Assembly (NCBI RefSeq): GCF_000003815.2
Contig: NC_049986.1
Location: forward strand, 14,130,112 to 14,194,111
Length of the DNA: 64,000 bases
Source of the DNA: Branchiostoma floridae
Lineage: Eukaryota > Chordata > Leptocardii > Amphioxiformes > Branchiostomatidae
Direction: 5' to 3'
Notes under the pieces: model-generated
Seen by the model: only the letters and a program-made list of their open reading frames with translations
Databases searched by the model: none
Told to the model about the DNA's origin: nothing
In this document: in pieces, positions 25,281-37,805 of the stretch
Position numbering within the stretch: position 1 is the first letter of the stretch
Layout: the number at the start of each line of letters is the position of its first letter
Position numbers and translations under genes: made by a program

Positions 25281-26231
25281 TAAAACATAACCTTAGCCAT
25301 TCTGGCAAAGGTAATAAAAATAATCAAATCTGTGCGCCCTGTCCCTGTCCCATATTTCAGCACAGGTCCTTGCTTGCAAGACTTTTCAACTTTCATACCA
25401 AGGAAAAGCAGAAATACTACTATTCAGCTGAAGGACGTGTCTTTCAGTCCAAATACATGATAATACATTTAATCATATAAACTTCAAGAATGCTCTTTCG
25501 GGTACTTCAATGGGTAACGGAGATTCTGCAATTTCAATAAATAAAGAGCCTCTTCAGGGTATCGAAATTAGTTCAGAATATTAGAGTTCCGCTGCAGTGC
25601 CATAGAAATTCGCTTGGATGCCCATAATTGATCACACTTGTTAGATCGACACCTCAAGAACCACATATAGAATATCATAACAATCCAGCACTGGCGTTGG
25701 TTATGACATCAAACCACAAATAAACTAAACCACAAACTTATCAATTTTTGTTATGGTTTAAAAAGCACAAAGTACCAAATGCCACCGCAAATATAAGCAT
25801 TTTGGAGAAGATAATAATGTACAGCGCAAAACATGGCAGACAGGCTGGGCTTGCTGGTTCGAAGCTTTGTTGCTCTTCAATGACATTACTGCAGGTCAGA
25901 TGTCAAAGGTCAATCACTTAAACCCGTCAGACAAGTTTCACCATTGTTTGTAAATGGTACGCTGTTGGTGCACGGCGGTAATCAAGGACGTTACATGGTT
26001 ACAATACATCAACGGTTGTTGCTTGTTATACCACGGGGGCTGTAATGTAATTATATAATCAGCATGCGGAGTCGTAAACTTTTCTACCTGCTTGTATAGA
26101 ATTTCATTCATTGATAAGATCTGGATAAGACAAAGTGGATCACTTACACTGCCGGCTCTGTAAGTACGAAGATAAAAGTAATATCCTGTATCATTTGATC
26201 AACTACTGGATGCCGCCGCCGATCCAGAGAC

Positions 26232-29200
26232 ATGCTGACCAGACTAAGGTTCCTGGCCCGAGTCCTGCTGCTCGTGCTGCTCCTTGTGACTGCCTTCGTG
26301 TGGCTAATTCATCCCGTAAGAGTTGTACCGGATCTGGAGACCCGACAACAGGTAACTGTCTTTATACCCCTGTCACATTATCTACGATCTTCGGGCGTAT
26401 CGATGGAAGACCGGCCATATTTAAGGTCGACAGAGGGTTGCGAGTATTTTTCACCTGAAAACCGTCCCAGGCACATATAAGCCATACTTTGTGCCTTGTA
26501 CACTTGTTGTGCAATACAGTTATTATTATAAGCGAGGCTCGGGCGATTGCCGCAGAATCGTCGTCCGATCGATTTTCGCCTACGGTGAAGGGGGTAGTAG
26601 CACAGACTCTGTAACTGGATTCCTTGCAGACATTCTAGAAATTCTAATACGTGTAAGAGAAAATCTTCAAAAGGAAAACTCGTCTGTTCCCACATTATAC
26701 TTTTCAAGCAGCGAAAAGAAACCGAACATGCCATTGCCACTCGATACTAGTATATAAAATACATATAGACAATTCAATCTCTACCATTGGGTAAGGTTCG
26801 GAGATTACTTCCGGATGTTTCTTATGACAACCACCAGTCTTTAAATATTGTTTATTTGGATGTCTAGCATTCAGCAACGTATATGGTATATACATAAATC
26901 ATGATATTGTAGCAATGTGAATATTCTATATATAATCATGAATTGTACTTTTAAGTTCTTCCGACCTGTATCAGTTAGATACGATATTAAGTCTTTTATT
27001 CTTACATTCGTGTATATATTCCAATGCCAAAATGTGCGATCAAGATGATACGACCCCATGTAACAGTCATACCGTAGGGCACAATTCCCAAACCCAGTGA
27101 CCTGTTCTTAAGGTCGTCACGTTTTAAGGCCATATCGGCTCTAATTTCATCCCTTACGTTACGTTCTGTTAAAACAAGAGTGGCTGAGTCATGAATTCAG
27201 ATGTGTACACATGTCTACTGGTCTAATATTGTACATGTGCGACTAATGGTACATGGTTGTAGACTAATCTTCTTTCGGTATTACATTTCTAACATGTAGG
27301 AGGTGCCTTTAGCACGTATTGTACGGTACTTTGCAATCAAATATTTGGGCCACAGTTGTGTGCTTTTAAGCGTGAACAAATAACAAAGAACAAGTTACTT
27401 TCATCTCATTACTTTGCCGTGAAAAGATCAACTAATGGCGGTAAAGAAAACTTACCAATATGAACTCTAGAAGTTGAACCTGTACATACTAGTACTAGTA
27501 TACTTTAGACTTTGTAGTCTAAGCCATGTATCACACCCTACATAGATTGTACTTAGAATCACTAGATGTATCCTATCCACCTTGTTAGAAAGCAAAAACG
27601 TACAATAAAGGTCTTCATTCATTCATTCATTTCTCAGATCGGGGTGTCTCTCGGCAAGGGCGTGAGCCGCCTTGCTCCAAGTGAGGTGTACAGCATCGTG
27701 CTGTGGACGAGTCACAGACGAGGCGAGGTCGGGATTTACCGGATACCGGTTCTGACCTACACACCACGGGGAAACCTCGTCGCCATGGTCGAAGGAAGGA
27801 AAAACTCCGAGAAGGACGACGTGCCCAAAGTGATTGCCGTGAAAAGATCAACTAATGCCGGTAAAAAAAAATACCAATATGAACTCTACTTACAAACATC
27901 ATTAAACAACAGTAAAAAAGTGACAATGTTATATTATTAGATTATATAGTAAATATCATGGTCGATATTGACCAACAGAGGCCAAACATCTTATGTATAT
28001 GCATTATGTACCATTGTATTATGTACCATTGCCAAGTAGGTAAAAAAAAAACACTGCTCTCCTCGGCCCCATGTATTGCAATTACAGATTCAGAGTACCT
28101 AACAGTATTAGTCTATTAGACAGAAATTATCTCTGTAAAAACCCGCTCCATTACCCCTTCTGATGGTGTTGATTGTCTGTGGGATTCTATCTACTCTGTC
28201 AACCGCCTTGTGGAAGTACTAATGTGGCTGAAAAAAGATCACTGTAAATTCATTTTTGTTTCCACTAGGTCAAACGTGGTCCCCTTCGCAGTGGATAGTG
28301 GACGATGGAAATACGACTCGTCGATACTGCTCAAACATAGGAACAATTTTTGTTGACGACGTAACTGAAACTATCTTCCTGATGTACATGTACTGTGGGT
28401 TTTGTCCTACGAGATCGCTGATGTTGATAAACAGTACGGATGACGGCATCACGTGGGGGAAACCGAGAAATATTACCGACATCGTAGGGAAACATTATGT
28501 TGCACATCCGAGTCCAGGATATGGTATTCAGGTAGGTGCCTTTTTCGTAGAGATTATGGACTTAGTGACAGCTGTACGAACTAAGGAACGAACAAATAGT
28601 TTTGATGCTAAAGGATGGATTAAAGTTCCTTTCAATTGGATCTTTTCCTAGAAAAAGCACGACCCAGCCAAAGGAAGGCTGATTGTGTGCGGACACGGTT
28701 TCCATGACGGCCTGGGGATAGTACTGCTACTGAGTGATGACCACGGTGTGACGTGGAGACATGGGGCCTTCGTGCCGAGTGTGCCGTTCCGTCGGTCCAG
28801 GAAGGGGGACTTCGATCCAGACGAGTGCCAGGTATGGAAACTTTGACGCGGAAGATATATGGACATTGTTGTCTCCGTTGAAATTCAAGTTGACGACTTG
28901 GTCTCTGCATAGTGAGAAGCATCGCTTTCTTAACTTAAGATCCTTGTCCTGGTGAGTCCGTATATATACGGGATGCACATATAGAATGCCTGTATGTGGG
29001 TCAAGTATCTATACGGCCGCGGGTTTGAGGCATTTCTCAATCCGGCATACTGCATGCAGCAAACCACATCGATTGGGAAGAATAGGTCAAGTTTTACTGA
29101 TCAGAGTAATTAACCAGCTTAGAGGAGATAGATTGGCAAAAAAATCTCAACAGGACAAGGGTAGTAAAAACTGGCACAACTACAAACGTTTCAATCTTGT

Positions 29201-31029
29201 ACATGTCCATCGCACACGTGTACAATAATTAGAGCGTCAAACCACTTAGTGTGGAAAAGTAAACGTTTAATTTTAACGGGTTTTATTCTGTTCAGCCCAT
29301 TGAACTCCCGGATGGAAGCATTCGCATCGTGGTGCGGAACGAACACGTCTACAAATGCAACTGTAAGATGATCATGAAAAGTTTCGACGGGGGAGAGACC
29401 CTACCCAAGAAGTACATGTTCCTCGACACGTCCCTCATCGAGCCGAAAATCACATCGGGGGTGTGGTACAACAATGGCGTCCTGTTCTACGCAGGGCCAA
29501 ACAGTACACGTAATCGTGAGTACCGGATATACGATCTTTATTGAGACACGACAAAAGTACAGCGACTTTCGTAAGGTCTACATGTATAACAGTTACTTAC
29601 AGTACAACTTAACACACATATATGGATATCTATAGGTATGAATAAGAATCAACATATAGGGTCTAGCTTGTCGTTTACACTATTGGTTCTATGGTATAAA
29701 CATTCGTGGATATATTTGCCTAACAGTGTGGATTATCGCCTCCCAGAATGTAGTTGAGTTTATCTATCGAACAGAGAGTAGCAAATTCTTTAGAGCAAGC
29801 GGAAAGTAATGGAAACAGCTCTGTACGTTTGTCATTATATCGAGAACATTCCATAACAAAGTAACGTTCGTTTTCAATCTCATTAGGAGAATCCTTTTCC
29901 ACAACCAGTTTGTGCTTGCTTTGCTTACGTTTCTCATACACCTTCCTCAGAGCTTTTAACTGGAGTTCTGCTTCTCACCGCTATAAGTAGCCGGTGTAGG
30001 TGGCGCTTTAGCGGCGAGAAAACAATCCCAAACGCGGCTGAGCTTGTATCCCCCCTCGTCCCGGTTCATCACTGGGGTTGACAAGCTCAGCCGCATTTGG
30101 GATTGTTTTTGGATCGTGACTACCCTTCAATGTTGGTCTTACAGAAGTTTAGATCTTGTAATATGTTTACTGACTTTTAATATTGTTTTGTAACTTGTAA
30201 AAATTAGCCTTGGCGAAATGTGTAGAATACTCAGTATGTGCCTGTTCTGTTCTGTTCTGTTCCGTTCTTCCGATAATGTCCATCCGCCGAAGAGTTGGCA
30301 ATTATTGGCATAATTTGGCTAATACGAAACGGAGGTTCGCCAGGCCTCCGTCCGGGTGATTTGTAGTGAATCACCAGCTCCAGACAGAATTTATTCCATC
30401 GCACACCGCACCATCGCACGTGTGGGGTTCTTTAACGTCCATGGGGTGTGGCTCTCCCTATACACGGGACCTCCATTTAACGTCCTAGCCGAGGCTAGGT
30501 ACTCATTTTTCACTTGAGTAAAGTGAGGAAAGTCGTGTTAAGTGCCTTTCCCAAGGGCACAAGATCGGTGACACGGCAGCTGGATTCGAACTCAAGACCT
30601 CTCGGTCTCCAGGCAAACACGCTGCCGCTGCGCCATGCGGTCTCACATATCATACAACATGTCATATAATTTTTGGTCTCATGTTATCTGGTTTTGCAGT
30701 GGCTATTAGTTGACACCATTGCATTTTAGGGATCTTAGACATTGTCCTTAAGTCACAGTAATCAGAGGAGTCAGTATATCTATAAGACGTCCATCATCAT
30801 GTATTTTACATGTTTCACAGGTACGGATCTACAGCTTAGATGGAGCTACAACAACGGTCGTACTTGGTCAAAAGTGATGCGGATTTGGGGGCACAAGGCC
30901 AGCTATTCCACCCTAACAATGCTACCGAACGACCACGAACATCTCTACATCATGTACGAAAGGGGCATCAAGGACTTCTTTGAAGAAATTGCCCTCGTGA
31001 AAATGAAAATAAACATGATCTATAGATAA
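26232..31029 (+). CDS. Gene F: type II membrane-anchored NEU1-like sialidase, 6 exons
   Basis: Exons 26232-26351, 27638-27860, 28269-28531, 28652-28831, 29296-29515, 30821-31029 (404 aa if no exon is missing). Exon 1, MLTRLRFLARVLLLVLLL, is a Leu/Val-rich signal-anchor. I could not find a separate stalk exon in the 1.29-kb intron 1; the stalk seems to lie in exon 2 (IGVSLGKGVSRLAPSEV). Active-site residues are present: YRIP Arg, EGRKNSEKD Asp, DECQ Glu, VVRNE Arg, NR at the last junction, ASYST Tyr, MYERG Glu. Box 1 is changed: RSTNAG where the others have STDEG or STDGG, so the Asp is Asn. Asp boxes are structural turns, so loss of one need not abolish activity. The last intron holds a LINE fragment, a hairpin and a SINE. 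AATAAA at 31189. Confidence 0.87.
27415..27475 (+). repeat. Short duplicate of the 3' end of gene F exon 2
   Basis: GCCGTGAAAAGATCAACTAA plus the following intron start (about 50 bp) repeats the sequence at 27835-27890. It has no reading frame of its own and lies in intron 1 of gene F. Confidence 0.7.
29720..29968 (-). pseudogene. LINE-type retrotransposon ORF fragment
   Basis: The minus strand encodes ERYFVMECSRYNDKRTELF followed by DKLNYILGG. This resembles the cysteine-containing C-terminal end of non-LTR reverse transcriptases (pattern F-L-EC-Y-D-R-LF). About 83 codons, bounded upstream by a stop, so a 5'-truncated relic. It lies in the last intron of gene F. Confidence 0.55.
30019..30109. 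repeat. Long hairpin with 29-base arms
   Basis: Left arm 30019-30047 (AAAACAATCCCAAACGCGGC...) and right arm 30081-30109 are nearly perfect reverse complements with a 33-base loop. Probably a small foldback element; a structured RNA is possible. Confidence 0.7.
30241..30645 (-). mobile_element. tRNA-derived SINE, copy 1
   Basis: On the minus strand the head has a pol III A box (TGGCGCAGCGG) and B box (AGTTCGAATCC). A body and a tail of ACAGA repeats (30241-30265) follow. The body is shared with 47961-48215. It lies in the last intron of gene F. Confidence 0.75.
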
Positions 31030-32279
31030 TCAAAATAGATCCCACGACTATGCATTTGACGAATTTCCTGTTACGCGTCCCCAGGGTACCTGCATCTTGG
31101 TAATAGACTGTTAGTAGTGGCCAAAGTCGTAACAAGTGTTCACAAGTACTTTTCTTGTCAACGCATCAGGGGAAAGGAACGCACAAGAAATAAAGCTAAT
31201 AATTTAGATCACTGACCATATGGCAGCTGTCATACATACCATACCATAGTTTTGTGATCATGTTTTTCATACCGTTAGAGTATAACAGATGATTCCGACA
31301 AACAGGTGCAGACAGGAATAAACGCATATACTATAGCTTTTATCTAGAGTGATTCCGAGCAAACGTCACATCTATAGGTTCCTTCTTTGTGATGTATCTA
31401 TTTTTACCAACACCGTATGACTATCACAAAAAAACATGTAGATATGAAGTTTTAAAGTAAAATGTCAACATTTTGAAGAGCTTTGTCGCGTGTGATTTAA
31501 TAGCCAAACATTGATACCCGAGGCACTGGTACCTTACTCAACTAGTCTCTGAATTTAGACATAGTTATGTCATCATTTTAGTCCTCCCAAATTGGCGATG
31601 GCGCGAACGAGTTGCTAAGTAACGTAAAGCAGTGTACAAATGGGAGGGGGACGCATAAGACAGGGCGTTTATGTTGACAGCATCAATTATATTAAGTCCC
31701 TAAGGGTGTGCAAGACCTGTCACTAATGACTCGCGCTGATTTGCATAACAGGTTCCCCAACACTGCGTCAGGTCACCTGATCGCATTACCAGGTCAGGGC
31801 TTCCCCCGTCATTGAGCGACCCCAACTACAGTCCTCGATACTTAGTAGTTTTGTGTTCGAGACAGGCCGAACGATACTTTCTGAAGATTATAGAGAAGAA
31901 ACGAAACCTTGGGTAAAGCACGGTGTAACGGTTGGTACCTTCTGTGGTCCCCTCTTGGGCTTGATCGGTAATAAGGTGATTCCATTGTGTTGAGAGGAGA
32001 GGGCAGAGGTCAAAGGACAATGTTTGGAAGACCTTCATAGATATTGCGGAACGAATGGTGAAGTAACACTATCTATTTATTCAAAGAAACTAAACTAAAC
32101 GGATTTCTCTATGATGAGCTTTACAATTTCCACACTATAGACAGGAGCTTTTCGACAGTTCCTCCTACATTGCAGTTATATATATATGATATATGATAAA
32201 ACTGTATGATTTCTCATGATCAGTATGATGTACAGCTTCTGACGTGCGTTACTACACAGGAGTACTGCAGTCGTCCTCC
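31030..32279. other. Intergenic region F-G
   Basis: AATAAA for gene F at 31189. No coding exon or clear repeat seen in the remainder. Confidence 0.5.
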
Positions 32280-35125
32280 ATGCTTCGCCTCCTCCACAGA
32301 AGTAAACATGTCAGGAGGCTCGGTCTTCTCATCGTTCTTGCTGTCGTAGCTTTGGTATGGTCACAGTATCCCACGTTCCGTGGCACAGAATTACATGTAA
32401 CAGAGGGGCCACAGGTGGTACGTTTACACACCCAAAATACATCAACGGAGTATCCATCCACAGGCTTGCGCTTGTCAAAGGTAAACAAAACATCTTATTA
32501 TTTGATCATTATATACTACAAAAATTTCAGTCACGTATGATATATGTTAACACCAAGGGATGTTTCTGTGTTTAAAACATTGCAATTATGAGTATGGCAT
32601 TTGCTGATGAAATTAGAATGCTGGTTAGATTGCTTATCAGTTTTCCTCGAGATTCAAAAATAATGAAATATTGACTTAAGATATGTAAGCGATGATAGGC
32701 ACATTCATATACGACTTTACACATATAACGTTATACTACTGTATTTATTTGTATCTTAGGTCCAGGACTTCGTTCTATGGAGAAGCTATAGAAAAGGGGA
32801 AATTCCGGTATTCCGCGTGCCTGTTCTCACATACACACCTGGAGGGAACCTTGTAGCCATCACGGAGGGAAGGAGGAGGTCACACGTGGATCATGTTCCT
32901 AAAGTCATTGCCTTTAGGAGGTCAACGGATGGAGGTACAAATTACAAGTCATCACATAGGGTCAACATCCTGTATTGTCTTTATCAGCAAGGGTAACTAT
33001 TTGTAATTGTAATTCCAGATAAAGGGTTGTCCTAGGTATTTTATCTGTCATTCATCTTGTCCTCGTATGTCTGTCCAAGACTCAATAAAGATGATTTTGA
33101 ACCCCCTGGCCATTTGGGCATGCACAAATAAATAAATGAAAGAAAAATTCGTGTTTAGTGGAATATATAGACATCTGTTATATATGGGCATCTTTTTCCT
33201 AAGGTACGACGTGGTCACCGTCAAAGTGGATAGTGGACGACGGAGATGCCACCTATCGCAACTGCTCCTACATAGGAACTGTTTTCGTCGACGACACAAC
33301 AACAACCATTTTCCTGATGTACGTGTTTTGTGAGTTCTGCCCTACGAGATCACTGATGCTGATGAACAGTACGGACGACGGCATCACGTGGGGCCGGCCG
33401 AGAAATATTACCGACCAAGTAGGGAAACACTACGTCACACATCCAAGCCCGGGATATGGTATTCAGGTAAGGGGTGTTGTCATTTCACTGATGCCATTTA
33501 AGTTTAACTGACCAAAGCCTCTGATACCACATTCAAGACATACATGTCAAATATTTTCGCTAATATTGTTATCATCTGTAGTATTAGCCATGTTAACCTA
33601 TGATTACAGTTATATCATGTTGATATCTATAGAAACATGGACATATTGTTGACTCGAGATTTTCTTTTTAGCCAAATTCTTTCTTACTCTTTCAACCTAT
33701 TTTCATATTTTCATAAATTACAACCTATTTGCTGAGTATGAAATGAGTAAGTGCTATCCTAACTATTTAACGAATCGTTGACGTTACATAAGAAATTTCC
33801 CATCAGAAAAAGCACAGCCCCTCAAAGGGTCGGCTGATTGTGTGCGGGCACGGTTTCCATGACGGGAAAGGTTTGGTGCTGCTGCTGAGTGATGACCACG
33901 GTGTGACGTGGAGACATGGGGCCTTCGTGCCGAGTGTGCCGTTCCAAAACAGCACACTGACGGACGGAAACTTTAATCCTGACGAATGCCAGGTATGTAC
34001 AGGTATAAGGCTGCATGGGATATCAACCCATGAAGTGCCACATAAGTATGCTGGAATGTAATATAGCGTTAAATATGTCGAGAACCCTGTGCTATTCGAG
34101 TATTGGAAGGTGGATACGTAGGCTTGGGCACTGAAGTATAAAGCTTAGGCCACACCAATTTAATTTCTTGGTTCACGGATTTTTTCATAAAAAATATGGA
34201 GCGAGAGGGCGAAATAAAAATAAAAATTGTAAAATGGATGGGGTAAAGGTAAGGGCTAATCCAAAACATAAAGAATAAAAAGTTTTCAGCTTGAAAAAAG
34301 TACAAAAACACTGTACAGTAACAGCACCTGTACCCACACTTTAAGGAGCTTATAATAAAAAGGCCAATTTGCTACACCAGAAAGTTGGTGAATGGTTTCA
34401 TTAAAGGTGAAAATTTGCTAAGTGGTCATTTTCATTTTTATTTTTATTTTTCAAAAAATAGGAGCGAGCGATTCCGTGAACCAAGAAATTAAATTGGTGT
34501 GGCCTTATGGGCTGTCTGTAACGTTATTGGCACGTTTAAGATAGAAATACCGGTGACCAAATAGCAGGTGTGTACCATTTTTCAAACAGCGAATATCACG
34601 CTACACAATACATTCTGGTAACCATTTAAGTTCAACAGTATATTGTGACGTTCTGAGGAGTGTACGAACGCATATGAACTGCACCAAAATGAAATGTTTG
34701 CTGTCCCCGTACTTACATCGGGGTACCATGTTCAGGATCAGGATAGTCTCCTCAGAAAGCAACTCAATTCCCATTGGTTTCTTCCTAAATTATATGTTAT
34801 TACACTATAGGTAATAGTCGGCTATGACTTACCGATATGTTCCTGTTCAGACAGGTTGACCTTGAATGCCTTTGATGATTTCTCTGTCAACGATATTGTG
34901 TTGTTCGCCGCTGATGTCCCGAGACGACGTCGCCATTTTGAATTTGTATTTTGCGCGTCGCTTAGAAAGATACATTTGATTGGTTGTTTAGATTTTTCTC
35001 TCTGATTGGTCAATCTCAATTCAGTAGAAAATCTAACGAGCGAAGATACCTCATCCAAGGGGGATAAGATCTTCTTTTTGGCTTGCCTGTGTGTCTTTGC
35101 GCGTGCGTCTTTGCGTGTCCATGTT

Positions 35126-35156
<31 letters not shown>

Positions 35157-35164
35157 ATGTGTGT

Positions 35165-35225
<61 letters not shown>

Positions 35226-37321
35226 TGTGTTCATGCAGTAGGTCTATTGTATGCTCTGCGTATGACGTACCCACAGTATGATGGGGTGAAGTCTATCATC
35301 TCTGAATGCCTTATTTAGTGTATGTCTATACAAGTTTCCTTACAGTTTCCATCCATTCCATTTCACAGCCGGTGGAACTGCCAGATGGAAGCTTGTACCT
35401 AGTTGTGCGCAATCAGCATCAGTACAAGTGTCACTGCAAGATGATCATGCGGAGTTTCGATGGCGGGGAAACATTACCACGAGACCACATGTTCCTGGAC
35501 ATGGCACTCGTCGAGCCGAGGATCACGTCTGGGGTGTGGTATCACAACGGAGTTCTGTTCTACTCGGGACCCAACAGGCCACTAGCACGTAGGTGCACTT
35601 TCACATGCTCTCTGTGTTGGCTATTTAATTGCATAGAACGTGCATGCTGTTTAATATTTAAAAAACATGCCACGAGTAAAACATTTTGTCCTACCATCCT
35701 ATGGCTCAAGACATTCAAGCTCTTACGCACATCGGAGAGCGAGGAAATGACAATATTATTTATTTCTAGACCTTACGTTTGCAACGTATTTCAAGCTAGT
35801 GGTAAAATACGAGGGTAAGTCAGAATGTAATGCAAGTGGTTTCATAACAGACTCGTTCTTTAATCAATTAAGTTGAGATTTGGCTCAAAAGTAGAGGTAT
35901 GTGTCCTCTTGAGATTGAATGATTTAAATTTGGTCTCCATCATTTTCTGAGCAACTGAGTTGATTTCAAGATGAACACACCCTTAGTAGCTTGTCAGACT
36001 ATCAATTCCTCTAAATCTGACCCATTGAAAATCCCTGTAGGAGGTTGAAATTATACATGTATGATACCAAATGTCTCTATAGGTTGCGTGCTAATTTTCA
36101 TCCCTAAACTCAAATTGGTTCTTTATTTACAGCTGCTAGGATGCAGTAAGTTGTGTTATAGAGCTGTTGGATTCATACACGAATTCGTGAGTTGTTGGTT
36201 AAAAGACTACTTTTCCATCAACCAAAAGAAATGAAACTTTACAAACATATTAACTGTTTAAAGGCAAAATAGTGTGCTTAGTTTCATTTCTCGTTGTTAA
36301 TGGGAAAGAAGGCTACAGAAAGTTTTAATCATAATACCGCAGATCTCATGACCCTGAAGACCGTGTATACCTCACTCTACACCAGCAACGAAAAAAGAAA
36401 AACTGCTCGGATTATAGAGTTGAAATTAAGCATGTGGCTTATAGAGAAATGCAGCTTATTACATGTGCAGGCTTAGTCTCCTACAATAGCAAAAACTGGT
36501 TTAGGGAAATTCTTAAGTGTACGTTAATTGGACCTCTCTTTTCTTCTGACCGGATACTAAGGGTGTGGTCACCTTGAAAGCAGCTCAGTCACTCATAAAA
36601 TAATGAGCAACAAATTTAGATATTTCAATCTCAAGAGGAGATATGTATTAACCTTTGTGCCAAATTTCAACTCATTCAATCAAAGAACGACTCTGTTATG
36701 AAACCACTTGCATTACTTTCTGACTCACCCTCGTATATCAATGGTTGATGTACTATGTCATATTAGCTTATATAGAAGATGGACTGATATTATGTTGACT
36801 TTTTCGAACATGAGTATGGAATGGTTATTGTAGATATATGTGTATGTGTATGTACTATTAAGAAGGAAAGACCTCTGACTTCCTCCATCCCTAAGTCTTG
36901 AAAAACGGCTTTGTCCGAAGACGTATCAAGCTTGAATAAAGGTCGAAAAAATAGTTAGACAGTATTTACTTGTGCATCTATTATGTTTTAGCAATCGTAC
37001 ATGATACTGAATACTGCCCTGCTTTTTCACTCTACAGGAGAGGATTTGTACCTCCGCTGGAGCCACAACCACGGCCACACGTGGACTAAAGGCTTGCGGA
37101 TTTGGGACGATCTTGCTGGGTACTCAGTTATTACAATGGTTCCGAATGATCATGAACATCTCTACATGATCTACGAAAGAGGAACAGTGAAATACTTCGA
37201 CGAAATTGCGCTCGTTAAACTGAAATTTTCTGTGACGATAAAAAATGATACCTCATTACGTGTGGACGTCAACCCACAGAAACTGAGTTACCCAGGAACT
37301 CCAAATTTGAAGTGGAATTAG
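32280..37321 (+). CDS. Gene G: type II membrane-anchored NEU1-like sialidase, 6 exons, extended C-terminus
   Basis: Exons 32280-32480, 32760-32934, 33204-33466, 33807-33992, 35369-35588, 37038-37321 (442 aa). The ATG of [15 protein letters not shown] is used; there is no upstream in-frame ATG. Exon 1 (67 codons) holds the anchor and the whole stalk, so the next exon begins directly at VQDFVLW. Active-site residues: FRVP Arg, EGRRRSHVD Asp, DECQ Glu, VVRNQ Arg, RRED junction Arg, AGYSV Tyr, IYERG Glu. The last exon has SHNHGHTW in place of S-x-D and a C-terminal extension of about 28 residues after the common end (ending PNLKWN). AATAAA lies only 6 bases after the stop (37328). Introns 4 and 5 carry a 359-bp MITE, a TG microsatellite and a 928-bp mariner-like element. 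Confidence 0.88.
34147..34505. mobile_element. MITE with about 33-bp terminal inverted repeats, gene G intron 4
   Basis: Left end AGGCCACACCAATTTAATTT and its reverse complement at the right end (AAATTAAATTGGTGTGGCCT). 359 bp, A/T-rich centre, no ORF. Confidence 0.75.
35116..35222. repeat. (TG)n microsatellite, gene G intron 4
   Basis: Long TG run with TATG interruptions at the left end, about 150 bp before exon 5 of gene G. Confidence 0.95.
35808..36735. mobile_element. Mariner-like non-autonomous element, gene G intron 5
   Basis: Left end TACGAGGGTAAGTCAGAATG, right end the reverse complement of TACGAGGGTGAGTCAGAAAG. Similarity continues inward for about 100 bp. 928 bp with TA at both ends and no transposase recognised. 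Confidence 0.7.
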
Positions 37322-37327
37322 AGGAAA

Positions 37328-37333
37328 ATAAAA
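37328..37333 (+). promoter_or_regulatory. Polyadenylation signal, gene G
   Basis: AATAAA 6 bases after the gene G stop codon, implying an exceptionally short 3' UTR unless a later signal is used. Confidence 0.5.
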
Positions 37334-37584
37334 GTTTAGAATTTTCACAGAACAAGTTGGCTACGAATGACACGTATATTTACTGTGCCATTTTATAGTA
37401 CAGGAAGGATATTTTGATGAATAGCAGAAGAAAATGAAACAACAACAAAGGCGCACACCGATACACAGACATAAACAATCGATGATGTATGTCTTAATGT
37501 TCCGAAGTCCAGAAAGATCAGCTACCTACAAATCATGTATGGTAGATAATGGGGTAGATAAAGTATCCAAGTATCCAATATCAC

Positions 37585-37805
37585 ATATAATATATAACAT
37601 ATAACATATAACATTACAACACACCACAAATAAACATGTCAGATAAAGTATCCAACATAACATATAACATATAGCATATAACATATAGCATATAGCATAT
37701 AACATATAACATATAACATATGATCACATAACATATAGCATATAACATATAGCATATAACATATAGCATATAACACATAACATATAACATAACATAACAG
37801 TATAT
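37585..37805. repeat. ACATATA(A/G)C tandem repeat
   Basis: Units of about 9-10 bases (acatataac / atatagcat) in irregular order, interrupted once near 37620-37655. Confidence 0.9.

Larger units (their letters stand above)
23900..26231. other. Intergenic region E-F
   Basis: No coding exon recognised. Contains the gene E AATAAA (24006), a roughly 248-bp tandem repeat rich in ATGCAAAT, and a dispersed repeat ending in a CA run. Confidence 0.6.

Noticed and set aside
30560..30645. Functional tRNA gene on the minus strand
   Set aside because: A and B boxes are present, but a SINE body and ACAGA tail follow and no full cloverleaf is evident; read as the SINE head.
34822..35281. Long ORFs on both strands around 35 kb (THTHT / CVCVC proteins)
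   Set aside because: Translations of the TG/CA microsatellite, not genes.
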